DNA of 9,514 nucleotides from Anaerolineae bacterium (GTDB lineage: Bacteria; Chloroflexota; Anaerolineae; SpSt-313), in assembly GCA_023511475.1 (NCBI GenBank), contig JAIMBM010000071.1:1-9514 (forward strand), given 5' to 3'. Made by a program: the position numbers and the translations under genes. This document shows, one piece after another, positions 1 through 5,341 of this stretch (position 1 is its first letter; each line of letters begins with the position of its first letter). A model generated the notes under the pieces. That model was not told where the DNA came from, did not search any database, and saw only the letters and a list, made by a program, of their open reading frames with translations.

Positions 1-366
1 GTCGAGGCGATGCCGCTGCAGGCGCCCCCGCTGGCCTCTCAGGTCGTGGCAGCAGAGTACGCCGTGGTGATCCCGCATCCGCCGGCTGACCTGCAGGCGC
101 GGCTGGAGCGGATGCTCGCCGCCGAAAGCCTGCCTTTCACACGGGTGAGGAAGGATCGGGAGGTGCGCTTTGACCTGCGCCCGCGCATCCTCCATGCCGA
201 GGCGGAGGAACGAGACGGCGAGGCTGCGCTGACGCTGCGGCTCGCGCACCGGCCGGAGGGCGCGGCGCGGCCGGAGGATGTGGTCTCTGCGCTCGGCATG
301 GAGTGGGGCGAGGCGCGGGCGACGCGGAGGCGGCTGGTGTTGGGCCGGGAGGACGTCGCCTGCTGA
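1..366 (+). CDS. DUF2344 (TIGR03936-type) radical-SAM-associated protein, C-terminal part
   Basis: The frame is open from base 1 and ends at TGA 364-366, so this is the 3' end of a gene beginning upstream; the ATG at 10 is internal. About 121 residues are visible. The stretch reading VEAMPLQAPPLASQVVAAEYAV resembles the C-terminal half of DUF2344 proteins (recalled pattern: a V-E-x-x-P-L-x-A-P-x-L-x-x-Q-V-x-A-A-E-Y run, then a basic tail with R-K-D-R-E-V and D-L-R-P). These proteins are usually encoded next to a B12-binding radical SAM protein, which would lie upstream of this window. Their biochemical role is not established; a link to RNA or ribosome maturation has been suggested from gene neighbourhoods. 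The family call rests on motif resemblance only. No enzyme motif is visible in this fragment. Confidence 0.7.
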   Translation, partial: VEAMPLQAPPLASQVVAAEYAVVIPHPPADLQARLERMLAAESLPFTRVRKDREVRFDLRPRILHAEAEERDGEAALTLRLAHRPEGAARPEDVVSALGMEWGEARATRRRLVLGREDVAC

Positions 367-373
367 GCACCCG

Positions 374-391
374 CGGCGGCTGGTCCCGCCG
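374..391 (+). other. GC-rich hairpin just after the DUF2344 stop
   Basis: CGGCGG (374-379) pairs with CCGCCG (386-391) around a six-base loop, eight bases after the stop codon. CCGCC (386-390) can instead pair with GGCGG (396-400), so the two stems exclude each other. Only two T follow, so this is at best a weak terminator or 3'-end stabiliser of the upstream transcript. Confidence 0.3.
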
Positions 392-412
392 TTGAGGCGG
401 AGGCGGTGGCTG

Positions 413-427
413 GCTGATGGGATCAGC
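413..427. repeat. Perfect 6-bp inverted repeat upstream of the HIT-gene promoter
   Basis: GCTGAT (413-418) and ATCAGC (422-427) flank GGG. It ends 18 bases before the candidate -35 box at 446. It could be a regulator-binding site or part of the terminator of the preceding gene; no T-tract follows. Its core, GATGGGATCAG (416-426), recurs exactly at 1082-1092 upstream of the thiolase promoter. Confidence 0.4.
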
Positions 428-445
428 TTCACGCCCGACCCTCCC

Positions 446-474
446 TTGCCATCGCTCGTTAATTCTGGTACAAT
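446..474 (+). promoter_or_regulatory. Sigma70-type promoter for the HIT-family gene
   Basis: The -35 box TTGCCA (446-451) is separated by 17 bases from the -10 box TACAAT (469-474), which also carries a TG at 466-467 (extended -10). This is close to the bacterial consensus in otherwise very GC-rich DNA. Transcription would start near 481, leaving a leader of about 76 bases before the ATG at 557. Confidence 0.75.
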
Positions 475-556
475 CGCGCCCGTGTGGCGCTTTGGGCCAA
501 GCCCGTGTTGCCAGGGCGCGGCCCCGCAGCCCATGATAGGATGAAAGTGGGAGGAC

Positions 557-1042
557 ATGAGACGGCTCTGGTCCCCCTGGCGGATGCAGTACCTCACTGA
601 GGAGAAGCCCTCCGGGTGTATCTTTTGCCTGGCGGGCGGTCAAGAGGCTGACGTCGAGAACCTGGTGCTGCTGCGCGGCGAGCGAGCCTTTGTCATGCTC
701 AACCGCTACCCTTACAACGCGGGTCACCTCATGGTCATTCCCTATGCTCATGTGCCGAGCCTGGAGGACCTGCCCCCAGAGACGCTCACCGAGATGATGC
801 TCCTCGTCAACCGGTGCCTTGCGGCGCTAAGGCGCGCCATGTCGCCGGACGCCTTCAACGTCGGGGCCAACCTCGGGCGGGCGGCGGGCGCCGGAATCGC
901 CGAGCACGTCCACCTGCACGTCGTCCCACGATGGGAGGGCGACACCAACTTTATGCCGGTCCTCGGCGACGTTCGCGTCGTTCCCGCGCTTCTTGAGGAG
1001 ACGTATCGCCAGCTTAGCGCCGCTTTCGAAGAGCAGGCGTAG
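557..1042 (+). CDS. HIT-family protein, Ap4A phosphorylase/hydrolase-like
   Basis: The 161-residue product carries the histidine-triad signature H117-V-H119-L-H121-V-V inside GAGIAEHVHLHVVPRWEGD; in this family the middle histidine of the triad is the catalytic nucleophile. An N-terminal C21-I-F-C24 pair and the NAGHLMVIPYAH block (residues 54-65) match the zinc-binding form of the family. The N-terminus (RRLWSPWRMQYL) and the WEGDTNFMPV segment are typical of diadenosine-tetraphosphate phosphorylase-like HIT proteins, which split Ap4A or related dinucleotides in the cytoplasm. The in-frame TGA at 542 excludes an earlier start. GTGGGAGG (547-554) lies just before ATG 557, with rather short spacing from its 3' end. 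The gene has its own promoter and appears to be a single transcription unit. The exact substrate cannot be told from sequence. Confidence 0.93.
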   Translation: MRRLWSPWRMQYLTEEKPSGCIFCLAGGQEADVENLVLLRGERAFVMLNRYPYNAGHLMVIPYAHVPSLEDLPPETLTEMMLLVNRCLAALRRAMSPDAFNVGANLGRAAGAGIAEHVHLHVVPRWEGDTNFMPVLGDVRVVPALLEETYRQLSAAFEEQA

Positions 1043-1066
1043 CGACAGCGTCCCTGGCGTCGCGGT

Positions 1067-1078
1067 GCGCTCGAGCGC
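1067..1078. repeat. 12-bp perfect palindrome between the HIT and thiolase genes
   Basis: GCGCTCGAGCGC is self-complementary over all 12 bases, 24 bases after the HIT stop and about 65 bases upstream of the thiolase -10 box. As RNA it would form only a four-pair stem and no T-run follows, so a terminator is unlikely. A dimeric regulator site is possible but unproven. Confidence 0.35.
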
Positions 1079-1081
1079 CGC

Positions 1082-1092
1082 GATGGGATCAG
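1082..1092 (+). repeat. Second copy of the 11-base sequence GATGGGATCAG
   Basis: Identical to bases 416-426. Both copies lie in the intergenic region upstream of an extended -10 promoter, with 53 bases (first copy) and 61 bases (second copy) from the start of the repeat to the TACAAT box. Here the flanking bases do not extend the inverted repeat, leaving only GAT-GGG-ATC. Confidence 0.4.
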
Positions 1093-1120
1093 GCGACTCC
1101 GTCATGGACGTTCGCCGAGT

Positions 1121-1131
1121 GGCGTAACGCC
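1121..1131. promoter_or_regulatory. Palindrome overlapping the -35 region of the thiolase promoter
   Basis: GGCGT-A-ACGCC is a perfect five-base inverted repeat around a single A. With the -10 box at 1143-1148, the -35 hexamer should fall near 1120-1125, inside this palindrome. A protein bound here would be positioned to block or recruit RNA polymerase. No regulator gene is visible in the window. Confidence 0.4.
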
Positions 1132-1139
1132 CTTGTTTC

Positions 1140-1148
1140 TGCTACAAT
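1140..1148 (+). promoter_or_regulatory. Extended -10 promoter for the acyl-CoA gene group
   Basis: TG (1140-1141), one base, then TACAAT (1143-1148) form an extended -10 element. The -35 position (about 1120-1125, TGGCGT) is a poor match to TTGACA, so the promoter may rely on the TG motif or on an activator. The start would be near 1155, about 34 bases before the thiolase ATG. The 14 bases 1137-1150 match 463-476 at 13 positions. Confidence 0.6.
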
Positions 1149-1175
1149 CGATTCAGTGGGGCCGTGCTGGTCTTC

Positions 1176-1184
1176 AAGGAGGAA
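1176..1184 (+). promoter_or_regulatory. Ribosome binding site fixing the thiolase start
   Basis: AAGGAGGAA lies with six bases between its GGAGG core and ATG 1189. This selects 1189 over an in-frame ATG at 1156, which almost coincides with the predicted transcription start. Confidence 0.85.
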
Positions 1185-1188
1185 GATC

Positions 1189-2382
1189 ATGGCAGACTGG
1201 GGCGACAGGGACGTCGTGATCGTGAGTGCCGCGCGCACCCCCATCGGCAGGTTCCTCGGGGCGCTCTCTCCCCTCGGTGCAGTAGACCTCGGGGCGGTCG
1301 CCATTCGCGAGGTGGTGCGACGCGCGCGCATCGAGCCCGCTCTCGTAGACGAGGTCCTCATGGGGAACGTCATCTCGGCGGGAGCGGGGCAGGCGCCGGC
1401 GCGGCAGGCCGCCATGCGGGCGGGACTGCCGGCGACTGTCGGCGCCACGACCCTTAACAAAGTATGTGGTTCCGGTCTCAAGGCAGTGATGTGGGCCGCG
1501 CAGCAGATCCGCACCGGCGATGCTGAGATCATCGTGGCCGGGGGGATGGAGAGCATGAGCAATGGACCCTACCTCCTCCCGCGTGCCCGCACCGGCTATC
1601 GCCTCGGGCATGCCAGCATGCTCGATGCGGTGATCCACGACGGTCTTTGGTGCAGCTTTGCCAACCAGCACATGGGAGAGGCGGCCGAGTTCATCGCCGA
1701 GAAGTACCAGGTCTCGCGCCGGGAGATGGACGAGTACGCCCTCGCCAGCCACCGCAAGGCGGTCGCCGCGACTGACAGCGGGGCTTTCCGCGCCGAGATG
1801 GCCGTCGTCGAGGTGCCGGCGAAGGGCAAGAGCGTGGTCGTGGACCGAGATGAGTGTCCCCGCCCCGATACGAGCCTGGAGGCGCTGGCCGCTCTGAAGC
1901 CCGCTTTCCGCGAGGGCGGCAGGGTCACGGCGGGCAACGCTCCCGGCCTCACGGACGGGGCAGGCGCGGTTCTGGTGATGAGCGGCCGCCGGGCGCGGGA
2001 GCTGGGCTGCCAGCCCCTTGCGCGCATCACCGGGTACGCGCAGGCGGCCGTGGAGCCGCAGTGGCTCTTCATCGCCCCGGTCTGCGCCATTCGGGCCCTG
2101 CTCAGGCGCACAGACCGCACCCTCGAGAGCTTTGACCTGCTCGAGGTCAACGAGGCGTTTGCGGCGCAGGTTCTGGCGGATGGCAAGGAGCTGGGCTGGG
2201 ACTGGCAGCGGCTCAACGTGCGGGGTGGGGCCATAGCCCTCGGGCACCCCATCGGTGCGAGCGGGGCGCGCGTGCTGGTCACCTTGATCTATGCCCTGCG
2301 CGACCTTGGGCGCAGGCATGGCCTGGCGGCCCTCTGCCTCGGCGGCGGTGAGGCGGTAGCCATGAGCGTAGAGCTCGTGTAG
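1189..2382 (+). CDS. Thiolase (acetyl-CoA C-acetyltransferase)
   Basis: The 397-residue product is full length for a thiolase. It condenses two acetyl-CoA to acetoacetyl-CoA, or cleaves 3-ketoacyl-CoA in beta-oxidation. The nucleophile is Cys93 in NKVCGSGLKAV; NEAFAAQ (Asn321) and GGAIALGHPIGASGAR (His353) provide the other active-site elements, and Cys383 in CLGGGE is the acid/base cysteine. The N-terminal signature VIVSAARTPIGRF and the NQHMGEAAE loop (159-167) are also present. The GNA-G-DGA block reads GNAPGLTDGA (249-258), with Pro where Ser is more usual. It is probably the first gene of a transcript that continues into 3-hydroxybutyryl-CoA dehydrogenase and acyl-CoA dehydrogenase, supporting a role in butyryl-CoA or fatty-acid metabolism. 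Chain-length preference cannot be read from the sequence, so no symbol is assigned. Confidence 0.95.
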   Translation: MADWGDRDVVIVSAARTPIGRFLGALSPLGAVDLGAVAIREVVRRARIEPALVDEVLMGNVISAGAGQAPARQAAMRAGLPATVGATTLNKVCGSGLKAVMWAAQQIRTGDAEIIVAGGMESMSNGPYLLPRARTGYRLGHASMLDAVIHDGLWCSFANQHMGEAAEFIAEKYQVSRREMDEYALASHRKAVAATDSGAFRAEMAVVEVPAKGKSVVVDRDECPRPDTSLEALAALKPAFREGGRVTAGNAPGLTDGAGAVLVMSGRRARELGCQPLARITGYAQAAVEPQWLFIAPVCAIRALLRRTDRTLESFDLLEVNEAFAAQVLADGKELGWDWQRLNVRGGAIALGHPIGASGARVLVTLIYALRDLGRRHGLAALCLGGGEAVAMSVELV

Positions 2383-2438
2383 GCGGCGCGCGCCCGGGTC
2401 CGGGATGGCCCAGGTGAGCCTGCCTCGTGCCGTTGGCA

Positions 2439-2460
2439 GGGAGCGGTCTCCCGTCCTTTT
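2439..2460 (+). terminator. Weak terminator or attenuator between thiolase and dehydrogenase genes
   Basis: GGGAG (2439-2443) pairs with CTCCC (2448-2452) around CGGT, followed after four bases by TTTT (2457-2460). CCTGCC (2419-2424) and GGCAGG (2435-2440) form an alternative, overlapping stem. The stem is short and the T-run is offset, so partial termination is the most that can be proposed; read-through into the next gene is likely. Confidence 0.3.
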
Positions 2461-2475
2461 GCCCGGAGGTGATCA

Positions 2476-3324
2476 ATGGAGATCAGGCAGGTCGCGGTTA
2501 TCGGCGCAGGCGCGATGGGCAGCGGCATCGCCCAGGTCTTTGCACAGGCGGGGTACGCGGTCACCATGGTCGACGTCGCCCCCGCGCCGCTCGAAAAGGG
2601 GCTGGCCACGATACAGCGGTCCATGGCCAGGCTCGTGGAGAAGGGCCGGCTCTCCGAGGAGAGCCGCAGCGCGGCTCTCGGGCGTCTCCAGACCGCGGTT
2701 GGCCTCGAGGCGGCAGCTCCGGCGGACCTGGTCGTCGAGGCGGTGTACGAAGACGCAGCCGTGAAGAAGGACGTCCTGAAGCGGCTCGACTCCCTTCTTG
2801 CACCTCATGCCATCCTCGCCACCAACACATCCTCCATCTCCATCACCGGACTGGCCGGTGCCGTGCAACGGCCTGCGCAGGTCATCGGCATGCACTTTAT
2901 GAACCCCGTGCCGCTCATGCAGCTGGTGGAGGTCGTCCGCGGCCTGGCGACCTCCGACGAGACGGTTGCGGTCATCGTGGACGTGTCGCGCCGGCTGGGC
3001 AAGACGCCGGTTGTCGTTAACGATGCTCCGGGGTTTGTGGCCAACCGCATCCTGCTGCCGATGATCAACGAGGCCATCTACGCCCTCATGGAGGGCATCG
3101 CCGACGCTGAATCCATCGACACGGTGATGAAGCTGGGGCTGAATCACCCGATGGGGCCGCTGGCGCTGGCCGACCTGATCGGCCTGGACGTGTGCCTGGC
3201 GATTCTGGAAGTCATGCACCGCGACCTCGGCGACGACAAGTACCGGCCCTGCCCGCTGCTGCGCAGGATGGTCGCTGCGGGCTACCTCGGGCGCAAGAGC
3301 GGCCGGGGCTTTTACACGTACTGA
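2476..3324 (+). CDS. hbd: 3-hydroxybutyryl-CoA dehydrogenase
   Basis: This 282-residue cytoplasmic enzyme has the usual length for the single-domain bacterial enzyme and interconverts acetoacetyl-CoA and 3-hydroxybutyryl-CoA with NAD(P)H. The Rossmann fold opens with VIGAGAMGSGIAQ (Gly10, Gly12, Gly15); NTSS (117-120), the HFMNP block with catalytic His140, Glu152, and Asn190 in GFVANR follow. The C-terminal domain has the LGLNHPMGPLALADLIGLD signature (220-238) and ends in GRKSGRGFYTY. The ribosome site GGAGGTGATC (2465-2474) matches ten bases of the typical 16S rRNA 3' end and sits six bases from the ATG measured from GGAGG, predicting strong translation. It is 93 bases downstream of the thiolase. 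The next step of the pathway (crotonase) is not encoded beside it. Confidence 0.95.
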   Translation: MEIRQVAVIGAGAMGSGIAQVFAQAGYAVTMVDVAPAPLEKGLATIQRSMARLVEKGRLSEESRSAALGRLQTAVGLEAAAPADLVVEAVYEDAAVKKDVLKRLDSLLAPHAILATNTSSISITGLAGAVQRPAQVIGMHFMNPVPLMQLVEVVRGLATSDETVAVIVDVSRRLGKTPVVVNDAPGFVANRILLPMINEAIYALMEGIADAESIDTVMKLGLNHPMGPLALADLIGLDVCLAILEVMHRDLGDDKYRPCPLLRRMVAAGYLGRKSGRGFYTY

Positions 3325-3361
3325 GGCCGGAACGCCGCTGCGGCACCTGCAGGCGGAGTCT

Positions 3362-3401
3362 GGCACCGCGTCGAGGTTCTGACCCCTGCGGCAGCGGTGC
3401 C
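3362..3401 (+). repeat. Inverted repeat in the gap before the acyl-CoA dehydrogenase
   Basis: GGCACCGC (3362-3369) is the exact reverse complement of GCGGTGCC (3394-3401), with 24 bases between. It is 37 bases after the dehydrogenase stop. There is no T-tract after the stem, and I see no clear promoter in the rest of the 145-base gap, so it is not a convincing terminator. Confidence 0.3.
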
Positions 3402-3469
3402 TGCAGAGGGACCGGTTCGCCGCGCCCAGACTCTGCGCGGCGGTCGCTCAGATGGGGAGGAGGTCGAGG

Positions 3470-4621
3470 ATGGACCTGCATCTCAGCGAAGAGCACGAGA
3501 TGATCCGCAAGATGGCGCGGGATTTTGCCCAGAAGGAAGTGGCCCCCGCCGCGGCCGACGTTGACGAGCAGGGCCGGCTGCCGATCGAGAACATCCGCAA
3601 GATGGGCGAGATCGGGTTCCTCGGGCTCACCGTCTCGGAGGAGTATGGCGGGGCGGGTGCCGACACGGTTGGCTACGTGATCGCTATCGAAGAGATCGCG
3701 AAAGTGTGCGCCTCGACTGCAGCGATCATGTCGGTGCAGAACTCTCTCGTGTGCCAGGGGTTAGAGCTATACGGAGACGACGTCCAGAGGCGAACCTATC
3801 TGCCCCGTCTGGCCAGCGGCGAGATGCTCGGTGCCTTCGCCCTGACGGAGCCCGAGGCAGGCTGCGACGCAGCCGCTCAGAGGACGCAGGCGAGGCGCGA
3901 CGGCGACAAGTATGTGCTGAACGGCACCAAGCACTTTATCACGAACGGGGCGATTGCCGACCTCGTCATCGTCTTTGGGATGACCGACCCGACTGCGGGG
4001 AGCCGGGGGATCAGCGCCTTCATCGTCGAGAAGGGCACTCCGGGCTTTACCGTGGGGCGGGAAGAGCGCAAGATGGGCATCCGAGGGACGAGCACCTGCG
4101 AGCTGCACTTTGAGGAGTGCTGCATCCCTGCCTCGCAGCGGCTTGGGAACGAGGGCCAGGGCCTGAGGATTGCGCTGCACCTGCTTGACGGCGGGCGGAT
4201 CGGCATCGCTGCCCAGGCCGTCGGGATCGCGCAGGGGGCGTTCGAGGCAGCACTGGCCTACGCGCAGGTTCGTCAGCAGTTCGGGCAGCCGATCGCCAGG
4301 TTCCAGGCGATCCAGTGGATGCTGGCCGACATGAGCACGCGCATCGAGGCGGCACGGCTCCTGACCTACCAGGCTGCGCTGGCCAAGGATGCGGCCAAAA
4401 AGACCGGGGCGCGCTACAGCCGCGAGGCGGCTCAGGCCAAGCTGTTCGCTTCCGAGACGGCCGTCTGGGTCACGAACCGGGCTGTGCAGATCCACGGTGG
4501 TTACGGCTACATGAAGGAGTATCCGGTCGAGCGCTTTTACCGGGACGCCAAGATCACCGAGATCTATGAGGGCACATCGGAAGTGCAGAGGATGGTCATC
4601 GCGGGAGCGCTCCTGCGCTGA
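3470..4621 (+). CDS. Acyl-CoA dehydrogenase, short-chain (butyryl-CoA) type
   Basis: The 383-residue FAD enzyme oxidises a saturated acyl-CoA to the 2-enoyl-CoA, passing electrons to an electron-transfer flavoprotein; in fermenters the homologue can run in reverse with Etf bifurcation. Domains run in the normal order: helical N-terminus (1-120), beta-barrel with ALTEPEAGCD (124-133), NGTKHFITNG (151-160) and KMGIRGT (201-207), then the helical C-terminus with RQQFGQPIARFQAIQ, QIHGGYGYMKEYPVERFYRDAK and IYEGTSEVQR. Glu367 in YEGTSE is the catalytic base at the position used by short-chain and butyryl-CoA enzymes. In ALTEPEAGCD a Cys replaces the common Ser of GSD. ATG 3470 is chosen because GGGGAGGAGG (3454-3463) precedes it; an ATG at 3452 lies upstream of that site. 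Etf genes are not in the window. Confidence 0.93.
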   Translation: MDLHLSEEHEMIRKMARDFAQKEVAPAAADVDEQGRLPIENIRKMGEIGFLGLTVSEEYGGAGADTVGYVIAIEEIAKVCASTAAIMSVQNSLVCQGLELYGDDVQRRTYLPRLASGEMLGAFALTEPEAGCDAAAQRTQARRDGDKYVLNGTKHFITNGAIADLVIVFGMTDPTAGSRGISAFIVEKGTPGFTVGREERKMGIRGTSTCELHFEECCIPASQRLGNEGQGLRIALHLLDGGRIGIAAQAVGIAQGAFEAALAYAQVRQQFGQPIARFQAIQWMLADMSTRIEAARLLTYQAALAKDAAKKTGARYSREAAQAKLFASETAVWVTNRAVQIHGGYGYMKEYPVERFYRDAKITEIYEGTSEVQRMVIAGALLR

Positions 4622-4653
4622 CCAGCCGCCGGTCGTTCGCTCTCGTAGTAAGC

Positions 4654-4689
4654 AGCCGGGCGCCCTGAGCATGCCAGGATGGCCCGGTT
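4654..4689 (+). other. Two-tier hairpin between acyl-CoA dehydrogenase and thyX
   Basis: AGCCGGGC (4654-4661) pairs with GCCCGGTT (4682-4689) over eight positions including one G-U, and an inner CCTG/CAGG stem (4664-4667, 4675-4678) closes a seven-base loop. The sequence after it is TGCTCTG, not a T-run. It lies 33 bases after the dehydrogenase stop and nine bases before the thyX ribosome site. It may terminate weakly or structure the thyX leader. It buries the ATG at 4679. Confidence 0.4.
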
Positions 4690-4696
4690 TGCTCTG

Positions 4697-4703
4697 AAAG
4701 GAG
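4697..4703 (+). promoter_or_regulatory. Ribosome binding site selecting a GTG start for thyX
   Basis: AAAGGAG ends five bases before GTG 4709. The alternative in-frame ATG at 4679 has only a weak AGG immediately adjacent and would add ten residues that ThyX homologues lack. Confidence 0.75.
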
Positions 4704-4708
4704 CACGC

Positions 4709-5341
4709 GTGGAGCGCCTGCCCGTCCTTGACAAAGGGTTCATCGAGCTGGAGGAGTGGATGGGAGGCGACGCGGCCGTGGTCCGGGCCGCGCGCATCTG
4801 CTATCAATCGGTCGCCAAGTCGGCCGATGCCGACGAGCGCCTGATCCGTCGGGAGCTGAGACGCGAGCCCAAGGTCAACACAATCTTTGAGCACGCGGTG
4901 CTTCGCTGGCACATCAAGTGCCCGATCTTTGTGGCGCGGCAGTGGCACCGACACAGGATCGGGAGCTTTAACGAGCTCTCTCTGCGCTATTGCATCGCCG
5001 AGCGGGCCTACTATGTGCCCGACAACGAAGCGAATCTTGAAGAGTATCGCGCCCACATGGAGGCATCCTTCGATCTGTATGAGCGGCTGGTCGCTGCCGG
5101 CTGGAGGAGGGAGCGGGCGCGAGCGGTGCTGGGGACTGGCGTCTACACCGAGTTCATCTGGACCGTGAACGCCTGGTCCTTCATGAACTGGCTGACCAAG
5201 CGCCTGGACAAGGCGGCCCAGTGGGAGCACCGGCAGTATGCCCGGGCGGCCTACCGCATCTGGCAAGGGATCATGCCGATCACCGCCAACGCCTTCTACG
5301 AGGCCGTGCTCAAGCGCCTTGGCCTGGAGGTAGAGGAATGA
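4709..5341 (+). CDS. thyX: Flavin-dependent thymidylate synthase ThyX
   Basis: ThyX methylates dUMP to dTMP using methylene-tetrahydrofolate, FAD and NADPH. The 210-residue product contains the complete signature RHR-x2-S-x-N-E-x-S-x-R-Y as RHRIGSFNELSLRY (81-94), preceded by CPIFVARQW. The GTG start at 4709 makes the N-terminus (VERLPVLDKGFIELEEWMGGD) begin where ThyX of other bacteria begins. Several usually conserved positions differ from the sequence I recall for Thermotoga ThyX: the H-E-T-P-F-E-H segment reads VNTIFEH (56-62), losing the first His; A-R-x-V-L-P reads ARAVLGTG (137-144); and TVNARSL reads TVNAWSF (152-158). The C-terminal R-x-D-x-x-A-Q-W-E element is kept as RLDKAAQWE (165-173). 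It overlaps the following deaminase gene by four bases (ATGA), so translation is probably coupled. No thyA is visible here. Confidence 0.93.
   Translation: MERLPVLDKGFIELEEWMGGDAAVVRAARICYQSVAKSADADERLIRRELRREPKVNTIFEHAVLRWHIKCPIFVARQWHRHRIGSFNELSLRYCIAERAYYVPDNEANLEEYRAHMEASFDLYERLVAAGWRRERARAVLGTGVYTEFIWTVNAWSFMNWLTKRLDKAAQWEHRQYARAAYRIWQGIMPITANAFYEAVLKRLGLEVEE

Noticed and set aside
278..544. Plus-strand open frame overlapping the DUF2344 end and running through the HIT promoter
   Set aside because: Low-complexity Arg/Trp/Gly-rich product, out of frame with the real gene, and overlapping a good promoter.
1156..1188. Longer thiolase reading frame starting at ATG 1156
   Set aside because: It would place AAGGAGG inside the gene and begin at the predicted transcription start; the extra 11 residues are not thiolase-like.
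1174..2319. Minus-strand open frames opposite the thiolase (and 2473-3366 opposite the dehydrogenase)
   Set aside because: No motifs or supporting context; complementary to conserved enzyme genes.
3452..3469. Upstream ATG for the acyl-CoA dehydrogenase
   Set aside because: The strong GGAGGAGG site lies after this ATG and before ATG 3470, where homologues start.
3325..3469. A rho-independent terminator or promoter in this gap
   Set aside because: Inverted repeats exist but no T-run follows them, and no convincing -35/-10 pair was found.
3767..5266. Minus-strand open frame of about 499 codons opposite acyl-CoA dehydrogenase and thyX
   Set aside because: Same antisense effect; the plus-strand genes have full family motifs, and this frame shows none.
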